A program made the position numbers and the translations under genes. The notes under the pieces are model-generated. The model made no database searches, was not told the DNA's origin, and saw only the letters and a list, made by a program, of their open reading frames with translations. From assembly GCA_944320495.1 (NCBI GenBank), contig CALUHR010000001.1:1-64000 (forward strand): a stretch of 64,000 nucleotides of DNA. Direction: 5' to 3'. This DNA is from Candidatus Methanomethylophilaceae archaeon. GTDB lineage: Archaea > Thermoplasmatota > Thermoplasmata > Methanomassiliicoccales > Methanomethylophilaceae. Of this stretch, positions 19,954 through 28,808 are shown one piece after another. Position 1 is the stretch's first letter, and every line of letters begins with the position of its first letter.

Positions 19954-21035
19954 AGTTTCCCCTCCCTGATCATCCTGCCGAACCAATCGAACAGGTAAGA
20001 GGTGTCGCAGGGCCCGGGCGAGGCCTCGGGATGGTACTGGGACGTGAAGATGGGCAGGTTCTTGTGGACGACGCCCTCGACCGACCCGTCGTTGACGTTC
20101 TTCTGGTTGACGACGAGGTCGGTGCCGTCGAGGCTGTGCTCGTCGACGGCGAATCCGTGGTTCTGGGATGTGATGTAGACGCGGTTGTCGCATTTCACCG
20201 GCTGGTTGCATCCCCTGTGGCCGAACTTGAGCTTGTAGGTGGAGCCGCCCATGGCGATGCCGATGAGCTGACTGCCGAAGCAGATCCCGAACATCGGGAG
20301 CTGGCCGGCCAGGTCGGACACGGTCCTTACGGTGGTCTTGAGGATGTCCGGATGGGACGGGTCCCCCGGTCCGTTGGATATGAGGACTCCCTTCACTCCG
20401 GACTCGACGATAACGTCGGCGGGGGTGTCGTACGGGAACGTGACCACGTTGAACCTGGCGTTCAGGTCCCTCTGGATCCCGGACTTGGTGCCGCAGTCGA
20501 TCAGACCGACGGTGATGTCCTTGCCGTTGTCCCTGGACGAGATCTCTTTGCACGAGACCTCACTGACCAGGTTGCTCTCGGACGGGGCGGGCATCCTCTG
20601 GAGCCTCTTGATCGTCTCCTCCAGACCCTCGGCGTCCGTGGTGATGGCGCCCTTTACGGTGCCGCCGGTACGGATCTTGATGACCAGCTCCCTGGTGTCG
20701 ATGCCGGAGATGCCGGGTATGCCGTAGAACTTCAGGAAGTCGTCGATGGTCCTGCTGCCGTACATCGGGGACGGCTCCTTGCAGTATTCCCTGACCACGA
20801 GACCCCTGGTGTGGATCGCCTTTGACTGATAGTATTCCTCGGCAACGCCGTAGTTGCCGATGAGCGGATATGTCATGACGAGGATCTGTCCACGGAACGA
20901 CGGGTCGGTCAGGCTCTCCTGGTAACCGCACATGCCGGTCGTGAAAACTACCTCTCCGTCCGTCTCGCATTCCGCGCCGAACGTCTCCCCTTCGAAAACG
21001 GTCCCGTCCTCCAGGACCAAGTATCCCTTTGCCAT
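19950..21035 (-). CDS. carA: carbamoyl-phosphate synthase small (glutamine amidotransferase) subunit
   Basis: A 361-residue class I glutamine amidotransferase. MAKGYLVLEDGTVFEGETFG is the CarA N-terminal domain; the nucleophile Cys lies in MFGICFGSQLIG near residue 255 and the catalytic His/Glu in SQYHPEASPGP near residue 340. It releases ammonia from glutamine for CarB. The start at 21035 is set by family alignment. TGA overlaps the carB ATG (CTATGAGG). No in-frame CGA was found. The gene is divergent from pelota. Confidence 0.95.
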   Translation of the reverse strand: MAKGYLVLEDGTVFEGETFGAECETDGEVVFTTGMCGYQESLTDPSFRGQILVMTYPLIGNYGVAEEYYQSKAIHTRGLVVREYCKEPSPMYGSRTIDDFLKFYGIPGISGIDTRELVIKIRTGGTVKGAITTDAEGLEETIKRLQRMPAPSESNLVSEVSCKEISSRDNGKDITVGLIDCGTKSGIQRDLNARFNVVTFPYDTPADVIVESGVKGVLISNGPGDPSHPDILKTTVRTVSDLAGQLPMFGICFGSQLIGIAMGGSTYKLKFGHRGCNQPVKCDNRVYITSQNHGFAVDEHSLDGTDLVVNQKNVNDGSVEGVVHKNLPIFTSQYHPEASPGPCDTSYLFDWFGRMIREGKL

Positions 21036-21186
21036 CGGGGATTTCTCAGATTTGAGGACCGTATATAATGTCTCCGAACGGGTCATGACACCCCGCTCGG
21101 AAGGTTGTCGGATAGGCGACATAACCGGGTCCGGGCGCTCCCGGGCGGGCGACACCTCTTTAGGCCCGGCGGGATATGGGCGGCCC

Positions 21187-22227
21187 ATGCGCATCCTGGG
21201 CGAGGACCGTGGGTCCGGCAGCGTGAAGGTCCTCATCGAGACCGACGAGGACATCTGGCACCTCTACAACGTGATCGAGGTCGGGGATCTCGTGACCGCA
21301 TCCACCACACGCAGGGAGGAGAAGTCGGCCGACAAGATCCGTGCCGAGAGGGCGGAGAAGAAGAGGATGACCCTCGGGGTCCGCATGGAGAAGATCGAGT
21401 TCTCCGAGGAGGACCTCCGCCTCAAGCTGCTCGGCACCATCGAGACTGGCCCCCAGGACATCGGCCAGCACCACACGCTCATCCTGGAGACGGGCGATTC
21501 CCTGACGATCGCGAAGACGCACTGGAGGGAGACACAGCTGGAGCGTCTCCAGCGCGCCGTCTCGGATTCGAAGAAGCCGAGGATCGTGTTCGTGTCCCTC
21601 GACCAGGACGAGGCGACGATAGCCGTCCTCAGGCAGTTCGGCCTGAAGGAGGTCGTCACCATAAGGTCCGGGAGGTCCGGCAAGCAGTACGCGGAGAAGC
21701 CCTCCGCCGACGGCTACCACGCGGAGATAGCGGCGAAGCTGGCGCCGCTTATGGAGCCCAACATGCCGCTGGTGCTCCTCGGCCCCGGGTTCGAGAAGGA
21801 GACCCTCTCGGAGGACCTGAAGAAGGCGGATCCGTCCGCGTTCGGCAGGATGTACGTCTACCACACCGGTCAGTGCGGGATGGCGGGGATCAACGAGCTC
21901 CTCAAGGGGGGCATGGGCGCCGACGTCCTCAGGGACTCCGCGGTCGGAACGGAGATCGAGGCCGTGGAGAGGCTGATGGCCGAGATATCCAAACCCAACG
22001 GCCTGGGGACCTACGGGACCCAGGAGGTGATGGACGCCGCCATGGCCGGAGCGGTCGACACGCTGCTGGTGCTCGACTCCAAGGTCCGCGAGCAGGACAT
22101 GGACGACGTGGTCCGCGCCGTGGAGTCCCAGAAGGGCAGCGTCATCGTGGTCTCGGGGCAGCACGACGGCGGTCGCGCCCTCGCATCCCTGGGGGGCATG
22201 GGAGCCATCCTCAGGTACCGTCTCCGA
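21187..22227 (+). CDS. pelA: aPelota (Dom34) ribosome-rescue factor, ending in CGA
   Basis: A 346-residue protein. Residues 1-130 are the Sm-like pelota N-domain (MRILGEDRGSGSVKV, GDLVTASTTRREE); the central and C-terminal domains are eRF1-like, with RMYVYHTGQCGMAGINELL and the C-terminal GGMGAILRYRL. Pelota binds stalled ribosomes and, with a GTPase and ABCE1, splits them. The family normally ends a residue or two after ILRY-R. Here the codon at that place is CGA (22225-22227) and no standard stop follows; the standard code fuses pelota to the synthase gene and gives 772 residues. A TATA-like box lies between them, so two genes are far more likely. Confidence 0.9.
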
Positions 22228-22240
22228 CGTCTCGCCGAGC

Positions 22241-22248
22241 TTATATAT
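22241..22248 (+). promoter_or_regulatory. TATA-like element between pelota and the synthase gene
   Basis: TTATATAT lies 14 bases past the pelota CGA and about 50 bases before the first ATG of the next gene; a second AT-rich run (TTTATATGG) starts at 22255. A promoter here argues that the open frame joining the genes is not coding. Confidence 0.45.
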
Positions 22249-22293
22249 CGCGCATTTATATGGCGGGTCAGCGAAGGCCGTGCCAATGCGGGC

Positions 22294-23502
22294 ATGGACC
22301 ATTCGGATGGGATGCATATGAAGACCAAGAGCGAGGTAGTAGAACGTCTGAACGCCCCCCTCTGCATCTGCGACTCCACCCTCGGAGCCGGAGAGCAGGC
22401 CGCCGGTGTGGTGTTCTCGAACATCGAGAAATACAGGATCGCGCAGCACCTGGACAACGCCGGCGTCCCCCAGCTGGAGGTCGGGAACCCGATGGTGGGT
22501 ACCGAGGAGAAGACCGCCGTGAAGCACATCGCCCACATGGGGCTCAGTGCATCCGTCATGTCCACCAACAGGGCGGACATCGCGGACATCAACGCCAGCA
22601 TCGAGTGCGACGTGGACGCCGTCTCCATCTCGCTCCCCACCTCCCAGCTCCAGATGGCCGAGATCCTCGGCAAGGACTCCAACTGGGTGCTCGACAAGGT
22701 CTTCGAGGCCGCTTCGTACGCCGCGCAGCACGGCCTCTACATCTGCTGTGTCGCGGAGGACGCCTCCAGGGCCGACCTCGGTTTCCTCATAGAATACGCC
22801 AAGGCCGCCAAGGACGCCGGCGCCGACAGGTTCGGCTACGCGGACAGCATAGGCGTCGAGGATCCCTTCACCTGCAACGAGCGCATCAGGATGCTCAAGC
22901 AGATCTCCGGAATGGACGTGGAGATCATCACCCGCAACGACTTCGGCATGGCCACCGCGAACACCGTCGCCGCCGTCAAGGCAGGGGCCAGGTTCGCCAG
23001 GGTCACCGCGATGGGAATCGGCCCCAGGGCCGGATGTGCCCCGCTGGAGGAGGTCGTCATGGCCTCCAAGCACGTCCTCGGAATGGACACCGGCGTGGAC
23101 ACCGCCAAGCTCCGCCCAGTCGCCGAGTCCGTGTCCGTAGCCTCAGGCATCTCCATCTGGCCCAGCAAGCCCATCATAGGATCCAAGTGCTTCGCCCAGG
23201 AGACCGGGTTCGTCAACAACCCCGCCGTCACGGAGCCCTACGACCCCGCAGAGGTCGGAACCGAGAGGTCCCTGGTCATCGGAAAGCACTCCGTCAGGAA
23301 TACCATCGTCGCCGCCATGAGCGACATGGGCATCGAGATCAGCAGGAACGATGCGGAGAACCTCCTCGTCCTCGTGAGGAAGGCCTCCTCCCAGATGCAC
23401 CGCTGCCTCAACCAGAGCGAGCTGTTCCTGCTCTACGAGGATATGATGTCCGGCAACAACACCTTCGACGACGTCCCCGTCCAGGACGCATCAGTCCAGT
23501 GA
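22294..23502 (+). CDS. NifV/AksA-like DRE-TIM synthase homologue lacking metal-site residues
   Basis: A 402-residue protein of the homocitrate/isopropylmalate synthase superfamily: KYRIAQHLDNAGVPQLEVG, VAEDASRADLGFLIEYAKAA, NDFGMATANTVAAVKAGA and the C-terminal GKHSVRNTI region align clearly. Family enzymes condense acetyl-CoA with 2-oxoacids. Key residues are missing: LRDGEQ is LGAGEQ here, losing the catalytic Arg and metal-ligand Asp, and HxHND is ITRND, losing both metal-ligand His. The fold is otherwise intact and there is no sign of decay. So it is probably not an ordinary synthase. ATGs at 22312 and 22318 are alternative starts. It ends with TGA. Confidence 0.8.
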   Translation: MDHSDGMHMKTKSEVVERLNAPLCICDSTLGAGEQAAGVVFSNIEKYRIAQHLDNAGVPQLEVGNPMVGTEEKTAVKHIAHMGLSASVMSTNRADIADINASIECDVDAVSISLPTSQLQMAEILGKDSNWVLDKVFEAASYAAQHGLYICCVAEDASRADLGFLIEYAKAAKDAGADRFGYADSIGVEDPFTCNERIRMLKQISGMDVEIITRNDFGMATANTVAAVKAGARFARVTAMGIGPRAGCAPLEEVVMASKHVLGMDTGVDTAKLRPVAESVSVASGISIWPSKPIIGSKCFAQETGFVNNPAVTEPYDPAEVGTERSLVIGKHSVRNTIVAAMSDMGIEISRNDAENLLVLVRKASSQMHRCLNQSELFLLYEDMMSGNNTFDDVPVQDASVQ

Positions 23503-23509
23503 AACCTCT

Positions 23510-23527
23510 CCGGCCCTCCGGGGCCGG
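23510..23527 (+). terminator. hairpin after the synthase-like gene
   Basis: CCGGCCC at 23510-23516 pairs with GGGCCGG at 23521-23527 around a 4-base loop, eight bases past the TGA. Confidence 0.5.
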
Positions 23528-23614
23528 AATTATGCTATTCCTCATGTTCTAAGGTATTAATATCTAATCAGATACCATCAACAATATAAACCGAACCCGA
23601 AGGTCTGGCGGTCC

Positions 23615-23995
23615 ATGACCATCCTGAGGGTAAGCGAACTTATCGAATGCAAGCACATGACGAGCATACTCGCCTGTCTGTACATGCGCGGATCCATGGG
23701 CAAGAGCGAGATCTACGACACGATCTCCAACAGCCCCAACATGGCACTGAAGCTCCGCATCCTCTCCGATGAGGGGCTGGTGGAGTCGAACCAGGTGGGG
23801 AGGCGCACCGAGTACAGTCTGACCGAGAAGGGGAGCTCCGTCGCGGAGAAGCTCTGCGGGCTGGAGGAGCTCGTCTACGGGAGGGTCGGGGACCTGAACC
23901 ACCTGGAGGAGGGGACAATCCATCTGGACGGGGACGTCCCCGACGAGACCCGCGACTGGTTCGAGGACCGCAGGAGGGGCTGTTGTCCCCTGCGA
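23615..23995 (+). CDS. winged-helix transcriptional regulator, ending in CGA
   Basis: A 126-residue protein. Residues about 15-75 form a winged helix-turn-helix: ILACLYMRGSMGKSEIYDTI, ALKLRILSDEGLVESNQVG, then a wing RRTEYSLTEKG. The tail is acidic. Such small regulators bind operators as dimers. An AT-rich TTAATATCTAATCAG stretch at about 23555-23570 is the likely promoter. The first in-frame YGA is CGA at 23993-23995, directly abutting the TGA of the convergent paaK gene at 23996. In the standard code the frame runs on to 24955, 960 bases antisense to paaK, which is implausible. Confidence 0.75.
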
Positions 23996-25297
23996 TCACT
24001 CGTAGCTCCTGTTGTCGGTGACGTGGTTCGCCTTGCCCTCGAACCTCTCCAGGGTCCCGGGCAGCTCGAGCCTGACGTCCGCCTTGATGTTGAGGACGCT
24101 CTTCAGACGGGCCGAGAGGGTCTTGGACATCTCGGCCAGCTTGTTCATGTCCTCGGTGAGGTACTCCTCGTTGAGCTCGACCCTGACGGTCATGGCGTCC
24201 ATGTAGTTGGCGTTCTCCAGGGTGATGTGGTAGAACGGGGAGAGGAACGGCAGCTCGCCGATGACGCTCTCGATCTGGGACGGGAACACGTTGACCCCGC
24301 GGACCACGAGCATGTCGTCGGTCCTTCCCGAGATCCTCGAGAGACGAGGGTGGGTCCTGCCGCAGGCGCACTTCTCCCAGGTGATCGAGGAGATGTCCCC
24401 CATTCTGTAACGGATCAGGGGGAACGCCTCCTTCTGGAGCATGGTGACGACGATCTGTCCCTTCTCGCCCTCGGCGCAGGGCTCGTCGTTCTCGTCGAGG
24501 ATCTCGACGTAGGCCAGGTCGGCCCAGACGTGGATGCCCTGCTGCTCGGAGCATTCGAGGAACATGGGTCCGGACATCTCGCTGGCCCCGTAGCAGTTGT
24601 GGACGCGGACGCCGGTCCTGTCCTGGAGCTTCCTCCTCATGCTCTCGGACCAGGGCTCGCCGCCGGCGATGGCCAGCTTGACCTTGGTGTCCCTGCGGAT
24701 GTCGACGCCGATCTTGTCGCAGACGTCGGCGATGTGGAACATGTAGGAGGGCGTCCCGGCCCAGGCGGTCACGGGGAGGTCCTGCATGAGCTGGATCTGC
24801 CTCTCGGTGTTCCCGGTGCTTATGGGCAGGACGGTGGCGCCGATCCTCTCCGCACCGTAGTGGACCCCGAGCCCTCCGGTGAAGAGGCCGTATCCGTGGA
24901 AGTTCTGGAGCATGTCCTTCTTGGTCATGCCGAAGGAGGTCATGCCCCTGGCTAGGGACTCGGTCCAGTTGTCCAGGTCCTTCTGTGTGTATCCGACGAC
25001 GGTCGGTCTGCCGGTGGTGCCAGACGAGACGTGGATCCTGGTGATGTCGTCGTAGGGGACGGTGAACAGCTTGTCCGGGTAGTTGTCCCTCAGGTCGGAC
25101 TTGCGCATGAACGGGACCTTGCGGAAGGCCTCGAAGCTGTCGATGTCCTCGGGGAGTACGCCGGCCTCGCGCATCCTGTCGTGGAAGAACGGGGACTTGT
25201 CATACATCTCGCGCACCTTGGCCTTGAGCAGGCTGAGCTGGAGCTTCTCCAGTTCCTCGCGCGGCATAGTCTCGATCCTCTCGTTCCAGAACGCCAT
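23996..25297 (-). CDS. paaK: phenylacetate-CoA ligase-like AMP-forming ligase 2
   Basis: A 433-residue member of the adenylate-forming family. HVSSGTTGRPTVVGYT near residue 88 is the P-loop-like motif, NCYGASEMSGP near 235 the aromatic core motif, and KCACGRTHPRLSRISGRTDDMLVVRG near 305-330 is typical of PaaK. It activates aryl acids (phenylacetate, indoleacetate or similar) to CoA thioesters; in archaea it is often tied to aromatic amino-acid 2-oxoacid metabolism. The first ligase, the ACT gene and the SelB-like gene lie upstream on the same strand; a hairpin at 25388 separates it from them. Confidence 0.9.
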   Translation of the reverse strand: MAFWNERIETMPREELEKLQLSLLKAKVREMYDKSPFFHDRMREAGVLPEDIDSFEAFRKVPFMRKSDLRDNYPDKLFTVPYDDITRIHVSSGTTGRPTVVGYTQKDLDNWTESLARGMTSFGMTKKDMLQNFHGYGLFTGGLGVHYGAERIGATVLPISTGNTERQIQLMQDLPVTAWAGTPSYMFHIADVCDKIGVDIRRDTKVKLAIAGGEPWSESMRRKLQDRTGVRVHNCYGASEMSGPMFLECSEQQGIHVWADLAYVEILDENDEPCAEGEKGQIVVTMLQKEAFPLIRYRMGDISSITWEKCACGRTHPRLSRISGRTDDMLVVRGVNVFPSQIESVIGELPFLSPFYHITLENANYMDAMTVRVELNEEYLTEDMNKLAEMSKTLSARLKSVLNIKADVRLELPGTLERFEGKANHVTDNRSYE

Positions 25298-25387
25298 TTC
25301 CGTACCCTCTGCTATGTGCTATCATCTAGCACGGTTGGTCGCAGTTATGCATGCCCGTATATAAGGAGTGCGATGAGAAAGGAAATA

Positions 25388-25403
25388 CTCCCCAGGAGGG
25401 GAG
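25388..25403 (-). terminator. short hairpin after the SelB-like gene
   Basis: CTCCCC at 25388-25393 pairs with GGGGAG at 25398-25403 around AGGA. It lies just past the SelB-like gene stop on the minus strand, before the paaK promoter region. Confidence 0.4.
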
Positions 25404-25413
25404 GAAGTGTTTT

Positions 25414-26376
25414 TCACTCGAGGGTGGCGGAGCCCGCGACGCGGAGCTTCCCGCCCTCGAGGTACATGATTGTGGCCTTGTCACCGGGCCTGTGGATGAT
25501 GTCCGACTCGAGCTCGAGGACGACGGAGGCGGACCTGAAGTCGCCGTCGCCGTCGACGGAGGCCACCCTGCAGGGGACCATCTGCATCCAGTGGCCGATG
25601 TGGAGCACCATGCCCTCCTTCAGGGGGCTGGGCCAGTACTTGACGAGGGAGATCTTGCCCTCGATCTTCCTAGACATCTTCACGGACGGGTCGGTAGTGA
25701 CGACGAATCCCCTGTCGAGCTCGTCGGACTCGATGCCACGGAGGGCTAGTCCGACGTGGTCGCCCTTGACACCGAAGTCCGCGTCGAGGTCGTGCTTCTG
25801 GATGGACTTGAGGGTGACTTCGCGCCTGATCGGGAACACGGTCATCTTGTCGTGCTTCCTGAACCATCCGTCGATGACGGATCCGAGGACCACGGTGCCG
25901 ACGCCGCGAACGTTGAAGTGGCTGTCCACGGGGCACGAGCCGCAGGTCCCGTCGCTGGGCTGCCTGCCGTCCGCCTTCGCCATGGCGATGAGCTCCTCGC
26001 GCAGCTTGATGGGGTCCTCGTCCCTGAACTCGTAGTTCTCCAGGCAGGTGCCCGCCAGCAGGGGCTTGAGCTGCTCCGGCTGGATGTAGTTGCGGAGGAC
26101 GATCCATCCCTTGTCGATGCCGAGGCTGTCCGTCATGACGATGGTCTCGCCCAGGAAGGAGTCGATGCTGTCCACGACGAGGATGGCGAACTCGGACATC
26201 GCCACCGAGTAGAACAGGGACGAGAGCTTCTCGGGGTACTTGGAGGGCTCGATCAGGGTGAAGGAGTCGGTCCCGGACTTGTAGTCGTAGAAGGTCATGT
26301 CGGTGACGGTTCCCTTCTTTCCGACCTCGCCGGCGAGGCCCTTGGCGCCGATGACGGCCACGTTCAGGTTGCCCAT
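25414..26376 (-). CDS. SelB/EF-Tu-like protein with degenerate GTPase domain (aSelB-like)
   Basis: A 320-residue protein. The N-terminal 150 residues keep the order of a translational GTPase domain but lack the P-loop: where GHVDHGKT is expected the sequence is IGAKGLAGEVGKKGT. The middle and C-terminal parts are EF-Tu domain 2/3-like (FNVRGVGTVVLGSVIDG, LKSIQKHDLDADFGVKGDHVGLALRG). Such SelB-like proteins without selenocysteine machinery are known from scattered archaea, function unsettled. It likely cannot hydrolyse GTP. It is three bases downstream of the ACT gene, in one operon with paaK. In a genome with unusual stops a factor of this family is notable. It ends with TGA. Confidence 0.75.
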   Translation of the reverse strand: MGNLNVAVIGAKGLAGEVGKKGTVTDMTFYDYKSGTDSFTLIEPSKYPEKLSSLFYSVAMSEFAILVVDSIDSFLGETIVMTDSLGIDKGWIVLRNYIQPEQLKPLLAGTCLENYEFRDEDPIKLREELIAMAKADGRQPSDGTCGSCPVDSHFNVRGVGTVVLGSVIDGWFRKHDKMTVFPIRREVTLKSIQKHDLDADFGVKGDHVGLALRGIESDELDRGFVVTTDPSVKMSRKIEGKISLVKYWPSPLKEGMVLHIGHWMQMVPCRVASVDGDGDFRSASVVLELESDIIHRPGDKATIMYLEGGKLRVAGSATLE

Positions 26377-26378
26377 GT

Positions 26379-26807
26379 TCAGATCTCCGCGTCGTCGAGG
26401 AGTCTGATGCCCGCCTTCTCGAGGATGTCGACGGCCTTCTCGGTGTCGTCGACGCGAACGAAGAGCACGCTGTCGCTCACTCCGGTGTAGAAGTAGCCGT
26501 ACTCGATGTTGACGCCGGCGTTGCCGAGTACGTCGGCGGCCTCGAAGAAGGAGTCCGCCGCGTCGGTGACCGCGATGGCGATGATGTCCGTCTTGCGGAT
26601 GATGATGCCCTTCTCCCTCAGCTTCTCGAAGGAGTCGTCGGGGTTCTCGACGATGGCCCTCAGGATGCCGAACTCGGCGGATTCCGCGAGGTTGAACGCC
26701 CTCACCCTGATGCCCACGGACTTGATTATCTTGCAGACGTTGGCCAGACGGCCAGGCTCGTTGTTCACGAAAATCGAAAGCTGGGTAATGATCTTGCTCT
26801 CATCCAT
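26379..26807 (-). CDS. tandem ACT-domain protein
   Basis: A 142-residue protein of two ACT domains: residues 8-70 (LSIFVNNEPGRLANVCKIIK) and 75-135 (IIAIAVTDAADSFFEAADVLGNAGVNIEYGYFY in part). The N-E-P-G-R-L and N-A-G-V-N-I-E turns are those that bind amino acids in ACT dimers. It starts one base before the paaK stop region and is followed three bases later by the SelB-like gene. In archaea ACT proteins commonly sit beside paaK, probably sensing aromatic or branched amino acids. Ends with TGA. Confidence 0.85.
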   Translation of the reverse strand: MDESKIITQLSIFVNNEPGRLANVCKIIKSVGIRVRAFNLAESAEFGILRAIVENPDDSFEKLREKGIIIRKTDIIAIAVTDAADSFFEAADVLGNAGVNIEYGYFYTGVSDSVLFVRVDDTEKAVDILEKAGIRLLDDAEI

Positions 26808-28106
26808 TCAAATCACCCTTGTGTCGACGACCCTCTTGGCCTTGCCCTCGAACCTCGGCAGCTCGCCGGGAGCCTTGAGTTCCACCTTGGCATAGATGTT
26901 CAGGTACTTCTTCAGCTCGGCCTCGATCTTCGCCCTGAGCTGGGCCATCTGGGCCATGTTGTCGCTGAAGGCCTCCGGACGGATCTCGACCTGGACGGTC
27001 ATCTCGTCCAGGGCACCCTCTCTGGAGACGTAGATCATGTACTGCTGACCGACCTCGGGGATGCGCATGAGCGTGTACTCGATCTGGGACGGGAACACGT
27101 TGATTCCGCGGACGATGAGCATGTCGTCGGACCTTCCGGAGATCCTCCCGATGCGGGGGGACGTGCGTCCGCAGGCGCACTCGTCCTCCATGAGGTAGGA
27201 GATGTCGCGGATCCTGTAGCGGATCATGGGCATGGCCTCCTTCTGGAGCATGGTGACGACCATCTCTCCCTTGTCGCCGTTCTCGACGGGTTCCCCGGAG
27301 TCGGGGTCGACGATCTCGACGAGCATGATGTCGCCGGCGACGTGGATCCCGTTCCTCTCGGTGCACTCGGTGAACATGGGTCCGGCCTGCTCGGAGGTGC
27401 CGTAGATGTCGTAGGCCTCGATGCCCATCTCGTCATGGATGAACTTGCGCATGCTCTCGGACCAGGGCTCGGCTCCGAGCAGTCCCTTGCGGAGCTTGGT
27501 GTCGTTCTTGATGCTGACGCCCATGGAGTTGGCGACGTCGTTGAGGTGGATCAGGTAGGACGGGGTGCACGCGATGGCGGTGACGCCGAGGTCCTGGATG
27601 AGCTCTACCTGCCTCTGGGTGTTACCGGTGCTGGAGGGCAGGACGGTCGCCCCGACCTTCTCGCCGCCGTAGTGGGCGCCGAGACCGCCGGTGAACAGGC
27701 CGTAGCCGTAGGAGACCTGGAGGACGTCCCCAGGTCCGATGCCGACGGAGGTCATGGAGCGGGCGAGGGCCTCGGTCCAGTAGTCCAGGTCGTTCTGGGT
27801 GTATCCGACCAGCGTGGGCTTCCCGGTGGTCCCTGAGGAGACGTGGTACCTCACGATCTCGTTCTTCGGGACGGTGAAGAGCTTGTCCGGGTAGTTGTCG
27901 CGCAGGTCCTGCTTGTACATGAACGGGAGCTTGCGGATGTCCGCCAGACAGGTGATGTCGTCGGGGTGGACCTTGTTCTCGACCATGCGGTCGTGGTAGA
28001 ACTTGTTGAAGGAATAGAGGTTGTATACCAGCTGTTTGAGCTCGCGGTACTGAAGCTTCTTGAGCTCCTCCACGGGCATGCATTCGATTCTGGGGTTCCA
28101 GTACAT
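26808..28106 (-). CDS. paaK: phenylacetate-CoA ligase-like AMP-forming ligase 1
   Basis: A 432-residue paralogue of the ligase at 23996-25297. It carries YHVSSGTTGKPTLVGYTQ near residue 87, YDIYGTSEQAGPMF near 235 and ECACGRTSPRIGRISGRSDDML near 305. First gene of the run paaK-ACT-SelB-like. Role as for the second copy: activation of aryl or related carboxylates as CoA esters. The two copies differ clearly in sequence, so substrates may differ. Its TGA touches the ACT gene start. Confidence 0.9.
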   Translation of the reverse strand: MYWNPRIECMPVEELKKLQYRELKQLVYNLYSFNKFYHDRMVENKVHPDDITCLADIRKLPFMYKQDLRDNYPDKLFTVPKNEIVRYHVSSGTTGKPTLVGYTQNDLDYWTEALARSMTSVGIGPGDVLQVSYGYGLFTGGLGAHYGGEKVGATVLPSSTGNTQRQVELIQDLGVTAIACTPSYLIHLNDVANSMGVSIKNDTKLRKGLLGAEPWSESMRKFIHDEMGIEAYDIYGTSEQAGPMFTECTERNGIHVAGDIMLVEIVDPDSGEPVENGDKGEMVVTMLQKEAMPMIRYRIRDISYLMEDECACGRTSPRIGRISGRSDDMLIVRGINVFPSQIEYTLMRIPEVGQQYMIYVSREGALDEMTVQVEIRPEAFSDNMAQMAQLRAKIEAELKKYLNIYAKVELKAPGELPRFEGKAKRVVDTRVI

Positions 28107-28178
28107 GTTCGCCCTCTGGGATTATACGGGCTCGATGCGCAGACACTACTAAAAAGATACTATCGCGATGGAGGGTGC

Positions 28179-28757
28179 ATGGGACAGCAGGACGTCTGGG
28201 ACTCGTTCTACCGCTCCAACGGCCGGGCGTGGAGGGGCAACTGCAGGATGCCGGACCCGCTGGGAGGCGGGGGCGACGCCCTCGACCTGGGGTGCGGGAG
28301 CGGCAAGAGCGTGTCCACGCTGATCGACATGGGCTACAGGGCGGTCGGCCTCGACTTCTCGGATGAGGCCGTGTCCATGTGCAGGGAGAGGTTCGGCGGG
28401 GCGGCGGAGTTCGTCTCCGGCGATGTGCTGGCACTGCCGTTCGATGACGGTTCCTTCGACTATGTGACGGCTGTCCATGTGCTCGAGCACCTGACCGACG
28501 AGGCTCTCCGTACGGCTGCGGGGGAGATCGCGAGGGTCCTGCGCCCGGGCGGATACGCCTTCGTCAGGGACTTCGCCCCGGGGGACCTGAGATCGGAATC
28601 CAGGGAGGGGTCCGACATCAGGTACATTCACCGCACCCCCGAGGAGCTGGTCTCAGCGTTCGGGGACGTGGAGGTCGTGTCGGCTGGTGTCGTGGAGGAG
28701 AAGACGCGGTTCGGGGCGGTCCGCCGCCGTTCCGAGGTCCTCCTGAGACGCAGGCGA
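28179..28757 (+). CDS. SAM-dependent methyltransferase, ending in CGA
   Basis: A 192-residue class I methyltransferase: ALDLGCGSGKSV near residue 30 (motif I), GLDFSDEAVSMC near 53, SGDVLALPFDDGSFDYVTAVHVLEHL near 78-103 and VLRPGGYAFV near 123. It is of the small UbiE/BioC-like type; the substrate is unknown. The first in-frame YGA is CGA at 28755-28757, after LLRRR. The standard code would fuse it through a TATA-like stretch to the zinc-ribbon membrane protein. ATG at 28168 (out of frame) is rejected. Confidence 0.8.
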
Positions 28758-28808
28758 TGCTTCCCCGGTCATCGAAGCCTATATGTTGTCGGGCCCAATC
28801 GGCCGTTT

